From Rotaria sordida (taxonomy: Eukaryota > Rotifera > Eurotatoria > Philodinida > Philodinidae): a stretch of DNA of 64,000 bases. Under the pieces are notes generated by a model. That model was not told where the DNA came from, ran no database searches, and worked only from the letters and a program-made list of their open reading frames with translations. The first letter of the stretch is position 1. Each line of letters starts with the position of its first letter. Shown here in pieces: positions 22,528 through 33,941 of the stretch. The stretch is taken from assembly GCA_905250125.1 (NCBI GenBank), contig CAJNOL010000741.1, forward strand, positions 1 to 64,000, in the 5' to 3' direction. Position numbers and translations under genes: made by a program.

Positions 22528-23876
22528 TTATGAATTTCGTTGATTTGGAATTGGAATATGAAGACGTTTGCCAGAAACCAATGCTGGTAATAAATCGAAA
22601 GTTTTTGATCTTTGAAATCGATTTCTTGATGATGAACGATGATGACGATAGAATTTTCGTATTGTTTGTGTTTGTTCATCATTGGAATTTTTATTTGAAA
22701 GAACAAAATTACCAGATGATGCAATAAATCCACTTTCGATATTACCTTTTGATATAATTCGTTGTTCATCTTCATTTTTATCAATCGAACAACGAAAAGA
22801 AGCTACCACAAAAAACAAAACAACTTCAATTTTTTTGCTTTCATTAAAAACAAAAAATAAATTTAACCTTGTTGAGTTGATCGACGAGTTTTTAATGAAG
22901 AATTTTCTTGTTCAAATTTTGTTTCCAAAAAAGAACTTTCAAAACTTTTCGAACAAGAAAACCCAATTGGTGTTACATTTAAACCAAATGTTGACATTTC
23001 ATCATAACCTAATGGAGGTTGATGATTATTCATCAATTTATTATTTATTGTTGCTTGACTAGGTGTTCGTGATATTAATAATTGTTGTAGTTTATTATAT
23101 CGTTCCATAATTAATGTCGGATCTATTATTGGAGTTGTTTTAGGCGGTAAATTTCGATGTTTTATTTCTACTAAAGGTATTCTTATAAGAGTTCGTTTAT
23201 GATTAATATTTGTTGTTTCTCGAGTAAATAAACTTGTTAATTGTTCTTTTAATAATGATTTTAATTTTTCTCGATTAAATGATGGATAATTTTGTTGTTG
23301 AATTTGTTTTGATTGTTTTTCTTGTAAATAATTTTGACATTGAACTGGACGAAGTGATAAACGAACTTTATTTGATGGTATTTCAATTGATTTTACTAGA
23401 ATGAAATCAATTTATTATTAGTAAAAATTATATTGAAATATAGTTAACTAACATTGTTGAATAGATGTTGAAAATTCATTATCTTCTATAGATGATAATT
23501 GTTCATCTGATGAAGAATTATTTGAATGATCTTCTATTAAAAGATTTTTTTCTTTTTTAAATAATTTTCGAAGACGTTCTGGAAGATAATTATTTATTAT
23601 TCTTTTTGAATAAATCAATTCATTTTCAAGTGATATTTCTGGAATATTATCTCTTTCATATCGAGGTAAATAAAGACCAATATCATGATGAAAGTCTAGA
23701 GAATGTTGAGAAATAGGATTTTTTCTAATAGTTTCTGATAAAGACCAAAGATCAAGACCATCACTCCATTCAGATATATTAACAAAACGATGAAAATATT
23801 GTGATGAATTATTCGAACTTTCAATTAAACATTTTGTTAATGATCGATTATTTGATGTGGAACAATAGGAAACCAT
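22528..23876 (-). CDS. Three-exon gene of unknown function, 408 residues
   Basis: Exons on the minus strand are 23876-23453, 23395-22868 and 22802-22528. Both introns (57 and 65 nt) use GT-AG and keep phase 1, and the sum is an exact multiple of three. The start is the ATG reading MVSYCSTSNNRSLTKC; codons upstream in the same frame include only TTG. The protein is hydrophilic, rich in Ser, Asn, Gln and Arg, with no signal peptide or membrane segment. Readable segments are SEWSDGLDLWSLSETIRKNP and a patch LPERLRKLFKKEKN with an acidic Ser stretch behind it. The Arg/Ser-rich C-terminus contains RSSSRNRFQRSKTFDLLP, a likely phosphorylation-type sequence. I do not recognise a family. A cytosolic regulatory or scaffold protein would fit, but that is only a guess from composition. 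Confidence 0.75.
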
Positions 23877-24371
23877 TAAACAATCTTCCAACAATAACAA
23901 AATCAATTTGTCATCGATTAGTTTTCATCAAAACAAAAAAATATTTTTTTTCTTTTTTCGATTCATTTTTTAACAATTGGAGAAACATTCTTAACCAATT
24001 GAAGTAACAAAACAATTTAACAATGTAACTACATCAATCAGAATTTTTCAAATAGAAAAAGTTCATAAAGACTTCGAACATTTAATAAATACAATGAAGA
24101 ATCCACAAACTGGTTTCTTTTTTTTGATCATATTAGTTATTCTATTAAAATGAAAAGAGATTTTATTCAACAAGAAAATTATTTTTCAAAATAAATCAAC
24201 ATTTCTTTATCAAATACTCTTATATTATTTAAAAAAATAAAATAAAATAAAACGTTTTTATTTTTTCTAATAAAAGTCAAATGAAAAAATTTTATATATT
24301 TAAGGTCGTTGATTACAAAGGTTTGTACGATAATTTACGTCACGAAATCGAATAATTTCGAATGGATGACT
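23877..24371. other. Spacer upstream of the 408-residue gene
   Basis: AT-rich, no gene seen. It should hold the minus-strand promoter of the gene ending at 23876. Confidence 0.5.
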
Positions 24372-24660
24372 TTCTATAGACAATTGAGATTATTTAAATC
24401 AGAGCTATCGACCTGACCAAACTTGTCGACCTGTCTCTTACATTTGGGAAAAAACAAACATTGATAGATCACCTTATTATTCTCAAATATTTTGACAAAT
24501 TCATTCAATTCTAGCTAGAAATGTTTGAACCGAGCGTCAATTTAGTCTTGAAGGATTTATGTTAACTGACAGAAGAACTTGTTTAGATTCAAAACACTTT
24601 CACGGAAAATTTTGTGTTCATGCTGTTGTGAAAACTGATTATCATACGTACATGTCCTTG
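24372..24660 (+). mobile_element. hAT transposase C-terminal (dimerisation domain) relic
   Basis: In one plus-strand frame the sequence reads SYIWEKTNIDRSPYYSQIF, stop, QIHSILARNV, stop, TERQFSLEGFMLTDRRTCLD, then SKHFHGKFCVHAV. This is the conserved end of hAT-superfamily transposases: the WE...hPxLsxlAxxhLsIpATSvxSER block followed by the FS..G..l...R..L region. Two in-frame stops interrupt it and the catalytic part upstream is not recognisable, so it is a dead fragment. Terminal repeats were not found next to it. Confidence 0.72.
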
Positions 24661-26007
24661 TCTGTTATTATAAGTATCCCTGATATTCAACATTTTTGTT
24701 GTACAGGAAGTTATCAGCTGTTAATTATCGTTTTCTGCATATTTATATCTCTCGTATGCGGTTGAATTTTGAAAAAAAAGAATTTCAGATATGCACTCGT
24801 CATATTTTCATGATCTTAGGAAACTTTTTTCCGAATCGAAATGAAACTCAGGTGCTGAGAATGAGTAGCTGACTTTAATCGTGATCCTTACCACAAAAAA
24901 GAATTTGCCATGACAACTAATCGATTGAAAAACAATAAGTCGAGTGGCTGCACTTCGTGCACTCAGTCGAATTAATAAAATAAATAATTCATTTAAATAA
25001 AATAACAATAGATATAACGAGTAGAAACTGTCGAAATAGCGACCGAATAAATTTTCGATAATTTGATTCTTGATCAATCATATTTCGAATCTCATATCAA
25101 TTTAGTCAACTTTTTATTAAATTTTATTTTTCTCTAATAGTTTTTAAAATGTGATGAATGATTAGAAATCTAAGACTTCGTCTCTACTTTTTCTAATAAT
25201 AACAATTAATAAAAATCAAGACACAATATATATAACTAACCAATGAATACGTTCGAAATATATTTAAAATGTTCTTATTGATGATTTTTGGTTTATCATT
25301 GAAATAAAATTGATGAATTTTTCAATTGCTTTTTATAATACTTATTCATTGTCTCTCATAATCTAATATGAGTTAAATAAGATTTTAAAATTCTTAATAA
25401 ATTTTTTCAGTGAGCTCTATTTGAAATATGATTGACATAAAAAAAATATTATCTATTGAAAAAGAATTTCAATAGTAAACACAATCATTTAGTTGAATAT
25501 ATATTCAACAAATCATAATTTATGAATGCACTAATTGATCATTTATTAAATTCAATTAATTAACTGTAATAGGAAATTAATGTTTAAATGAATCGTTTAA
25601 AAAAAAAGTGCTGTTATTCGAATGGATCAATGTTTTACTCGTTTTATCAAAATTATTATTTGGAAACTTCGAATTATTTATCGATTGAATTATAATAACT
25701 ATATATATATATATATTCTTATCTAGTTTTTATTGTATCAAAAAACAAAAACAACTAAGTCACTTTTTATGAAACAAAGCATGAATAAATAATACGTCTT
25801 TCGAAAAAAAAATTAACTAAAATTCGATGACAGAACAATGAACAAGATCTATTGGAGGCTTGATTAGTATAACAGAAAAGTTAATATCGTCATACTTTTG
25901 ATAATATGAAGGACGCTTGACTAGAATAAGAATATAAAAAGCTAAAATAAATGAAATAAATAAAAATTTTTGATATAAAATCTGTACTTATGAGTATAAT
26001 TGATCAA
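24661..26007. other. Intergenic DNA
   Basis: No gene recognised. A short (at)n run lies near 25700-25718. The minus-strand frame at 24.8-25.1 kb has no family features. Confidence 0.5.
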
Positions 26008-26504
26008 TCAGTTTTTGGTTGATGATATTCGTTCAGCTTGTTTATCAGCTGGACCTTCTTGTTGAGATTTTTCTTGTTCAACATCAGATTTAGCTTGACC
26101 TTGGTCTTTATTTCCACTTTGTTGACGTTGATCTTATAGAAAAAAAGAACTTTTTAAAATTCTTTCTTTATAAAGAAAACAAAAAAGAACTCTCAAAAAA
26201 AAAAAAAGCTTTATCAAATATTATTTAGAGAAATAAAATTAATTTAATTTTAATCTTAAATATTGAAATTATTTGTTGAGTTGATCTATAGTGAAGAAAT
26301 TTGAGAGAGAAAAAATTGACTATTACTTTTTTGTTCATTTTTCGAACGTTCTCCCTTTTCATTAGATTTTGATGATGCACCACGATTTGTTCCCGAAGAA
26401 GATTGACCGAAAAATACATTTGATGTAGTTAAACTTTTACAAGAAATCAATTTCATATAACTCCATCGACTTGCCAACATGGGATAAACACATTTAACTA
26501 ACAT
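26008..26504 (-). CDS. Small two-exon gene, 100-residue basic/Gln-rich protein
   Basis: Exons on the minus strand are 26504-26327 and 26132-26008. The 194-nt intron uses GT-AG, phase 1, and the model closes in frame at a TGA. The product begins MLVKCVYPMLASRWSYMKLI, a stretch with few acidic residues and spaced basic residues that could be a mitochondrial targeting peptide. The rest is Ser/Asn/Lys then Gln/Lys/Glu-rich and probably disordered (GNKDQGQAKSDVEQEKSQQE). I know no homologue. The intron and second exon are inferred by me. The coding look of exon 2 (regular codons, no low-complexity T runs) is the main support. It could be a lineage-specific gene or part of a longer one with an unseen upstream exon. 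Confidence 0.6.
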
Positions 26505-27502
26505 ATTCGTTTTATTTTTATCTATAAGATAACAAATTTTTGATTTTTATTAAAAAATTAAATTAATTCTTATCACATAATTCATAAGAAAAATCAAAGA
26601 TATTTAAAACTAAACAAACAAACTGAGATAATAAATTATTATAAAGTGTTAATTGCGTTGGATTTTATTCTATTGTGCACATGAAAAAAGAAATAGATTG
26701 GAATGGTTTTGCCAGTTGACCAATAAAATGATTTGTCGCTGATCGCTGAAATTTCTTTCCGGCTTGCGAATGCTTCTCTGTTTCCTCCTTTTTGCTGTTT
26801 TTATTACGAAACTCAGCATTGGAAGGATTTGCAAAAGCAGAATTAGAGAATTTTGTAATATAGTCGCATTTTCTTATCATCGCAGGTCAAAATCGTCTCT
26901 TAGGATTCTATCAAATTCAACTGAATTCTGTTTGAAATTCATGGAAGCGTAGAGCAGGATTGCGTTTGCCAGACGCTATAAGAATGCCAATTATCGTGAC
27001 GCTTTCTACCAGGTGAATCCTATTCTGTGATTATATCAATTTCATACAGGACTCGCTCGATTGTGCTAGATCCGAGTAGTAATATATGGAAAAAATTTCT
27101 GAGAAATTTCTTCCATACCTTATTTCGATAAGATTGAAGAGTCCGATTGCTTTTTATGGGCTAGCCATCTCTCGTGTGTCCTCTTATGAACAAAAGGTTT
27201 CTGCGAAGAACTATTTCTGTAGTAGGATTGAAGTGAAATTCTAGTCTAACACTAGACTTTGCATCTTTAATAGCAGGTCGATATCAGTATGTCTGAGCTC
27301 ATTTGAACAATTCCCGTTTGGTAGTTGAATATAGTGTTACGTTAGGTTTACATTTGATCATATTCTGACTGATGCATTCTGCAAAGCGAAACAAACAAAA
27401 TGAAAAATGTTCAACAAATAGCAATTGAATCTAGAATAAGTTTTCTCTAAGATGCAAATATGGCATAAAGAGCATGCATGTTGATCTCTCATTTTATCTT
27501 TA
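26505..27502. other. Intergenic DNA with a higher-complexity stretch at 26.7-27.4 kb
   Basis: From about 26690 to 27400 the base composition is more balanced than the surroundings and short frames occur on both strands. None has recognisable motifs and all are broken. It may be an old insertion. Confidence 0.4.
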
Positions 27503-27632
27503 ATTAATTCTTATATAGGCTTGTTCAGCATGAAGAAGTCAACTAATTTTGTTCTCACCCACACCTTTGGGGTGCCCTCCGCGGCCAAAAAGTACTTTCG
27601 ATGAAGTATGTTTCGCTGAAGAGCATATATAC
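27503..27632 (+). repeat. Dispersed repeat, copy 1 (inverted relative to the copy at 43.6 kb)
   Basis: The sequence runs ttaattcttatataggcttg, ttcagcatgaag, then cacctttggggtgccctccg, ctttcgatgaagtatgtttc, and gctgaagagcat. The reverse complement of 43557-43690 gives the same blocks in the same order at about 80-85 percent identity. A TTTCGnnGAAG unit appears twice near the end. Confidence 0.8.
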
Positions 27633-29009
27633 GAAAAAAAAAACTTTCAACAAATAGTAAATGTTGCTATTGTAAAAAGGTATCGAATAATTTGTGACTT
27701 TTTACAGTTTTATTCGACTATTCTTTACAATATTTACTAAATACTCAACTGCGAGTTAAAATACTATTTTATGCATCATGTCATTGAATCCAATCATTTG
27801 TGAATACATTGCTCTGTTATACAATTCCTTAAAAGTTTCATCATCGTCTGTTGATTTTTTTAAAAGAAAATCTCAAGATGAATATAAAAACAAATAATTA
27901 AAATAATAAATCAATTGATTCTGTTAACGATAAACTATTTCATAATGATAATATTTCATAAACATAAATTCGTTTTTAAATCGATCAACATATTCAGTTA
28001 TATATTAATTATCAACAAGATCATTTTTTTTTAAATAAGAACTATTCAAACAAGTTTAGTTGATTATTGAATAATTAAACATTGTTTTCATTGATTAATC
28101 AATATTTCCATAGTTTTTTTTAAACATATATTCAACAATAAATTATTATTTGTAGAATATAAAATAAAATATCTCGAAGAAATAAATAAACTATTATCAA
28201 TGGACATTGATCATTTTATTAAAATAGATATATTTGAAAATATTCAATTTTATATTGTTAATCATGATTAAATTAACTTAATTTTAATTCCTGTATCATC
28301 TACCTTTTACCAGAGAATTCAACTTGCAAAAGAATTATTAATTTTAAGAACAACAACCCATTATTTGCACACTTTTTTATCCAGCAGTATATTTTTCTCA
28401 TCCTATTCGATCGAATTCAAAATAATCGAAATTCTTTCATAAGATTTTTAGTCAAATTTTTAGAATTAAAAACAATTTTATTATAAAAATTGTTATTTGA
28501 TAATTGATAAATGGGATTAGTAAATGATGAGCATGGTACATAAAGCATGGAAACGATTAGCATAAGAACTTTCACCACCAAAAAGTAAACCACGCACAAA
28601 AAATAATAGAAGGACATGAATTAAGAAAAATGCATTTATCTATTGAACCACATGACATAAAATTTTTATGTCAGCAAAAAATTGAAGTCCAAGAATGATT
28701 TTTTACTATGTTGTTAGACTATGTGCTAGAGTCAATTAAAAAAGTCAAAACGAATCCGTTTAGCTTTGGATTTGGTTTGTTTTTCACTTTCATTTCAATG
28801 TCTTATTGAATGAAACGATATAATTCGATCGTTCATCAATTTGATTGTCAAATATGAAACATTGAACTTTAATTATTGGATTTTTATGGATGTCTAGAGA
28901 AGAATAACATTGATAGATAGACATTAAATCACACCAAAGGCAAAGTCACATACTGACACCGTTTATCTTCATTCTTTTTGTGCGTGCTTAAATTATCGGT
29001 GGTGGATGT
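27633..29009. other. AT-rich intergenic DNA
   Basis: Very AT-rich; no gene supported. The short frames present are low-complexity. Confidence 0.5.
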
Positions 29010-29183
29010 CAGTGACGTACGCAGAAATTTTTCAAGGGGAAGGGAGCCAAGTCCTCAAGGAAGAGGCCCGTAATGGAGTTTTTCAAAAATTTGTACTGTG
29101 GTACTTTTTTTACCCGTACTCCCCCACAGGGAACTTTTCTTCAAGGGGGGCCTGGGCTCCCCCCCCCCCTCCATACGCCACTG
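29010..29183. mobile_element. hAT-type MITE, 174 bp, with an 8-bp target-site duplication
   Basis: The left end is cagtgacgtacgcag. The right end, read in reverse complement, is cagtggcgtatggag (12 of 15 matching). The element is flanked on both sides by the identical octamer gtggatgt (29002-29009 and 29184-29191). CAGTGGCGTA-like ends plus an 8-bp duplication are the signature of hAT-superfamily non-autonomous elements. The body is G/C-rich for this genome, with a run of Cs near 29160-29169, and cannot encode a protein. The perfect duplication suggests a fairly young insertion. Confidence 0.9.
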
Positions 29184-29409
29184 GTGGATGTTCTCGTTGA
29201 TAATTATCTATGATTAAATTTCAGTGCTGATTGTTCTGATTGTCGAAAAAAATGATTATCATTTATTATTTTGACTATTTAATCTAGAATTGATTGCATT
29301 TACTTCCGTTTGTTGGACAAGAAGAACTATTGACAAAAAAAATCTGTTTATTTAATGAATATATAATTAAAAATTCAATTGAAAAAAGTTTCTATTTAGA
29401 AATATTGTT

Positions 29410-30039
29410 CTAAAGAAAAGCAAATGTCTCTTTTTTTTGTATTTTTGGACAGCATATTCTAATAAAACATTGATAACAACAAGCAATAACTAATAATATA
29501 TAAGATAAAATTAAATAAACAAATGTAAATCGATATAAAACAGGATGGCAATAATTATATGTATAATAATGATTAATAGTATCATATTCATGTATAACTT
29601 GCTTATTGACACGAAATGTCCAAACACTTCCAATAATTAACCAAATAAATGAAAATATAGTACCTAGTAAGATAATTATACTTAAAATTAAGACAAGAAT
29701 GATTGAAATTAATGAACGATGATAAAAGAAAAAAATAGTTATCGTTGAAATAATAATATTAAGAATAATCAATCCTAAAGCAACACTTCCATGAACAATC
29801 AAATAAAGACTAATACGAGGTTCAATTGGACAATAACGTGGATCATGATAACGTACACCAATAGCGAGTACAATAATTGGTATAGCAAGCAAAAGAATAA
29901 GAACGATTAGACTGTAAATTGATGCTGCTGCAACACCAGCAACTAAATAACGAATCCATGGATGAACTTGATTTGCATCTGGAGATTGACGATTAACAGT
30001 TTTAACTAACAACGGTTCAATAGAAATTTCTTTCTTCAT
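29410..30039 (-). CDS. Four-pass membrane protein, TMEM272-like
   Basis: A single exon of 209 residues starting MKKEISIEPLLV. Four hydrophobic segments are evident at about 30-55, 75-100, 105-130 and 165-190. Between the first two lies RYHDPRYCPIEPRISLYLIV, which matches the characteristic D-x-CP-x-(Q/E)P-xI-x-(I/L)YLIV loop of the TMEM272 family of small multipass proteins. After the third comes a WLIIGSVWTFR segment, also typical of the family. A later YCHPVLYRFTF segment resembles the family's NYCxxxLYxFAF entry to the last helix. The function of this family is not established. The short N-terminal and C-terminal tails are probably cytosolic. The gene stands alone, with about 1 kb of AT-rich DNA on its promoter side. 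Confidence 0.75.
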   Translation of the reverse strand: MKKEISIEPLLVKTVNRQSPDANQVHPWIRYLVAGVAAASIYSLIVLILLLAIPIIVLAIGVRYHDPRYCPIEPRISLYLIVHGSVALGLIILNIIISTITIFFFYHRSLISIILVLILSIIILLGTIFSFIWLIIGSVWTFRVNKQVIHEYDTINHYYTYNYCHPVLYRFTFVYLILSYILLVIACCYQCFIRICCPKIQKKETFAFL

Positions 30040-32635
30040 GTTATACTTATACTTTCATCCTAAATTTAACTTTGAAATATAGGCAATAAAAGGCTTTCTT
30101 TTTAGATGAAAGAACAACAAATAAAAGAAAATAAAGATTGATTCATTCAAGAGAAGTATTTATCAACATGAATGACAAACAGCATGCACTGTATTCAACT
30201 GGAAAAAGAGAAAAAAAAAACGGTTTTTTTTTGCATAAGTAATGCAAGAAGGAAAAGAACAAACTGTTTCTGTCCAATGACAAATTCAAATAATACGAAA
30301 CGAAAATTATTGCCTTTTTTTAACCTTTAACTAACAAAGAAAAATTTGATTGCAATCAGTCATAATGAAAAATGAAACGTTTTCTCTCTTAAAATGAATA
30401 CATTTTCAATATAAAAGATACTATCTTAATTTATTTAAATATACATTTGTTAAGAGAAATAGATTATTTATCTTTATCAAAAGACTTTTGTTTTTAATTA
30501 AAAAAGTGACATTTTCTTTTCGAGTGATATTTTATTATGTCTCGTATTCATTCTACAGTGATATATAAGGGAATTAACATTTTCTATCTCAAACAATGAA
30601 GCTCATGTCAATGATAAAATCAATGATACAAATGTAATCCAATGAGCTATTTATGAAACTGTCAACCCTTCTTTAAATAATATTCTTATTTTTGATTTTG
30701 TTACAACGAATTGATAATGTTCGATTGTAACATTTTATACAAATAATTTAACAAAAGAAAGGAAAACATTATGTCCATAATTAATATTCTCAATTGAATT
30801 TATGTTAACCCTTTAAAAAAACCGTTTTTTACCGATTGAATTCCATTAAATTTCATTAACTATTGATTATCTTATTTGTTAAAATAAAATTTATCTTGAT
30901 TTACAAATGAAACCACTTGATAATTAATAATTTCAACATATTATATAACATGATCCTATATAAATGAGAGAACTTTTTTTTGTACAAATAACATGCGACA
31001 TATATATTAAAAAGCATATTCTAATTATAGCAAAAAAAAAAGTTGCGTCATTCGAATTATAATCTATTATTTGAAATTCATAATCAAATTCTCTTCTCGA
31101 AGATTTTACTGTTGTTCGTTATGTTCTCGAACATAATTCATTTTCAACAAATAATTGACAATATTGAACATTTGAATTTATAAATATCTCTAGATATCAA
31201 TGCATTTGTTTTGTCACATCATGAAGATAAATTTTCAAATATAATTAATCATTATGTTTTACTATGAAATGAACATTTGATGAGTTTCAACTATAGATTG
31301 TTTGAATATCATAGATAGAAAATAATTAATTCAACAATGTAAATCTAAATTTATTATTAAACTTAAATAGAATCGTGCAAAAGAGAGACATGTTATATAA
31401 ATTATTTAATGAAAATTCTATAAATTGAAATTTAACAAATTATTAACATAAATGCCATAGATGAAATATTACACAATATAATAAGAGATTTGTTTAAAAT
31501 CAAACAATTATTTATTAATATGATATATTTAATGAAATAAATCGATATTTGACTCTTTTAAATTGTTTCATCGATAAAGTTCTTCTAATGTTTTCTTTGA
31601 TTTTTTTTCCTCTTTTAATTTTATTAAATGAATAAATCATTTAACATCATCAACATTAATTATAAAAACAAAGTTTAATTATAAAAAAAGTTCTTCGAAT
31701 ATGAAACATTATTCATAGAATTAAAAAATAATTTCATTTTATCTAAGGACACTTTTTATAGTTATACCAACAATAGATTGAGATACTTCTTGATAATAAT
31801 CATAAAATTTTCTTTTCCCTTATTCAATGAAATTGTTTTAAAAAAAATTTCAAAAAGTCAATTTTAATTGACTTGAAAAAGCTTACAACATCAATATGAA
31901 TGAGTCTATTTATTATTGACTAAGACGAATACCTGTTGAATATTCAACAATAATCACGAAATTGATAATATAAATATGAATATACTCGATAGATATAATT
32001 ATTAGTGAACCAATAAATATATCTGAATAGCATAAGACTTCCAAGGATTACTTTCATACTTGAATGTGGTCGAATTTCAATAATAATTTATTTCAATTGT
32101 TTGACTCTAGATTGATTTTATCGATCAATACATTTATTCTTACAGTTTAATGTACGATGTAACAATTGTTGATTATACTAGACAATTCAACATACATAAT
32201 TAGAAATGATCATTATAGAATATCTCAAACGAATTTATTTTATTCTTGTTTCAAGTCAATTTGAAGATATTCACATTAATATGGAAACCAATAACATACA
32301 AATCGATATCTATCATAAAATATATAGAATATTAATTAAGATTCAAACCAAATTAGTCAGTTTATGTATTGAAAAATCGATAAGGACATTCAAATAATAG
32401 ATGTTTGCGATTAAAAAAAAATTGGTAAGTAATTGCATATGATTTGAATACGTTAAATATTGGTATACTGAGCTTTGACGAATCTATTGATCTTGAATAC
32501 GAATAAATATTTGTCAAAGAAGCAATGATCTCCTGAAAACTTTATCAAAACGTGTTTGATTTCGTCACAGTAACATTCAATCCTTGGTGACTTACAATTG
32601 ATGAAATATAAGAATGATCGAATAAAATACAAAAA
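30040..32635. other. Long AT-rich intergenic DNA
   Basis: No gene, repeat or RNA recognised. Composition is extremely AT-rich throughout. Confidence 0.5.
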
Positions 32636-33024
32636 ATCGATTAGAAATGATCACGATCGCGCATGGTCACAATTGTGACTGTGACTGTAACTCACGAAAC
32701 TTCTATAGTTAACAGATCAGGTATTATAAATTTTTTTTTTCGGTATACTCTTACTGTTAATTTTACCTTATTGAAATCATCCACTGCTATGCTTTCAGAT
32801 TTAGTTGCTGCATTTTAATACGAATAATGTGCAGCTAGAAAAGCTTCGTTAAGGACGAGTGTCTATAAGGTGGAAGAAGAAGTGGAGTATAAAAGTTCGA
32901 ACCTTAAGTTATATGAGTTCGAATTTGAAAAAATAAAAAATAAATTCTCATAGAGCTAAATTAAATATTGATCGTGACTGGTCCGGATCGTGAGTAACGA
33001 TGATCATATCGATTTCTAATCGAT
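32636..33024. repeat. Possible element with short inverted ends
   Basis: The left end atcgattagaaatgatcacg and the right end (reverse complement) atcgattagaaatcgatatg, followed by atcatcg, share the first 13 bases and a gatca further in. The roughly 360 bp between them have more balanced composition than the AT-rich flanks. The long-range match is short, so this is only suggestive of a degraded MITE. Confidence 0.4.
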
Positions 33025-33941
33025 AGCGATGTTCTATTTTGACTGAAAATTATTAGACTTGATTAATCATATTTATTGATTTATAAAAGATATATTTCAT
33101 GATATTATATGAACAAAATGAATCAATTTTGAATGACTTTTTATCTTTTGCATGAAAAGAGAAAAGAATAAATTATTTTTAATATTAAAGTTAAAACATA
33201 TAAACATTCTATTAGAATAATTAAAATGAATTACTACCATTTTGAGATTAACTTTTCATCTTTAAATGATTTATTGTCTATTAAAATAAATTAAAAAAAT
33301 TTTCTATCTAACATATTTAAACGTAGAAATATAAAACTGATGATGACCTACACCATTCGATTTATTTCAAATAAATTGAAATATATTCTTTATCTTTTAT
33401 CGAAATATATTATGAAATCCTATCTATCTATTTAATTTATTTCATATCAAATCTATCTAACTATTATAGAATAAGATGATAAGTTTATCTATAATCTGTT
33501 TTATTCTTCAATATGATTTAACAATACACAAGTGAAGTTTATTAAAAATCGTATGTGTAATTGTTTATCTTATCTATGAAATGAAATTTGTTCGTTTAAA
33601 TGATGGATGTTAAATATTCGAAAAGATTTTTCGATAAAACTAAAATTATACAGATATTATAAAACTAACAATTAGTGACTAATATAGAAAATAAATGTGA
33701 GCAAATATAAAAAGAGACTTGTCTGCGAAACTTTGTCAATCATTTATTGAAACGTTAAAAGAATATTTTATGGCACATAAAACGAAAAGAAAGCTATTTA
33801 TTGTTTTTTGTCGGTTGCTACTGCAATTTGATGAAAAAAAAAGGAAAGAAAAAGCAAAGAACACCACGAATTTTTATTCTGTCAAAGAAATAATCCGTTA
33901 CAAGAAAAAAAAGGTAAAACTAAGTTACATTCATCGAATTG

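Noticed and set aside
25690-25725. (at)n run
   Set aside because: An ordinary short microsatellite in AT-rich DNA.
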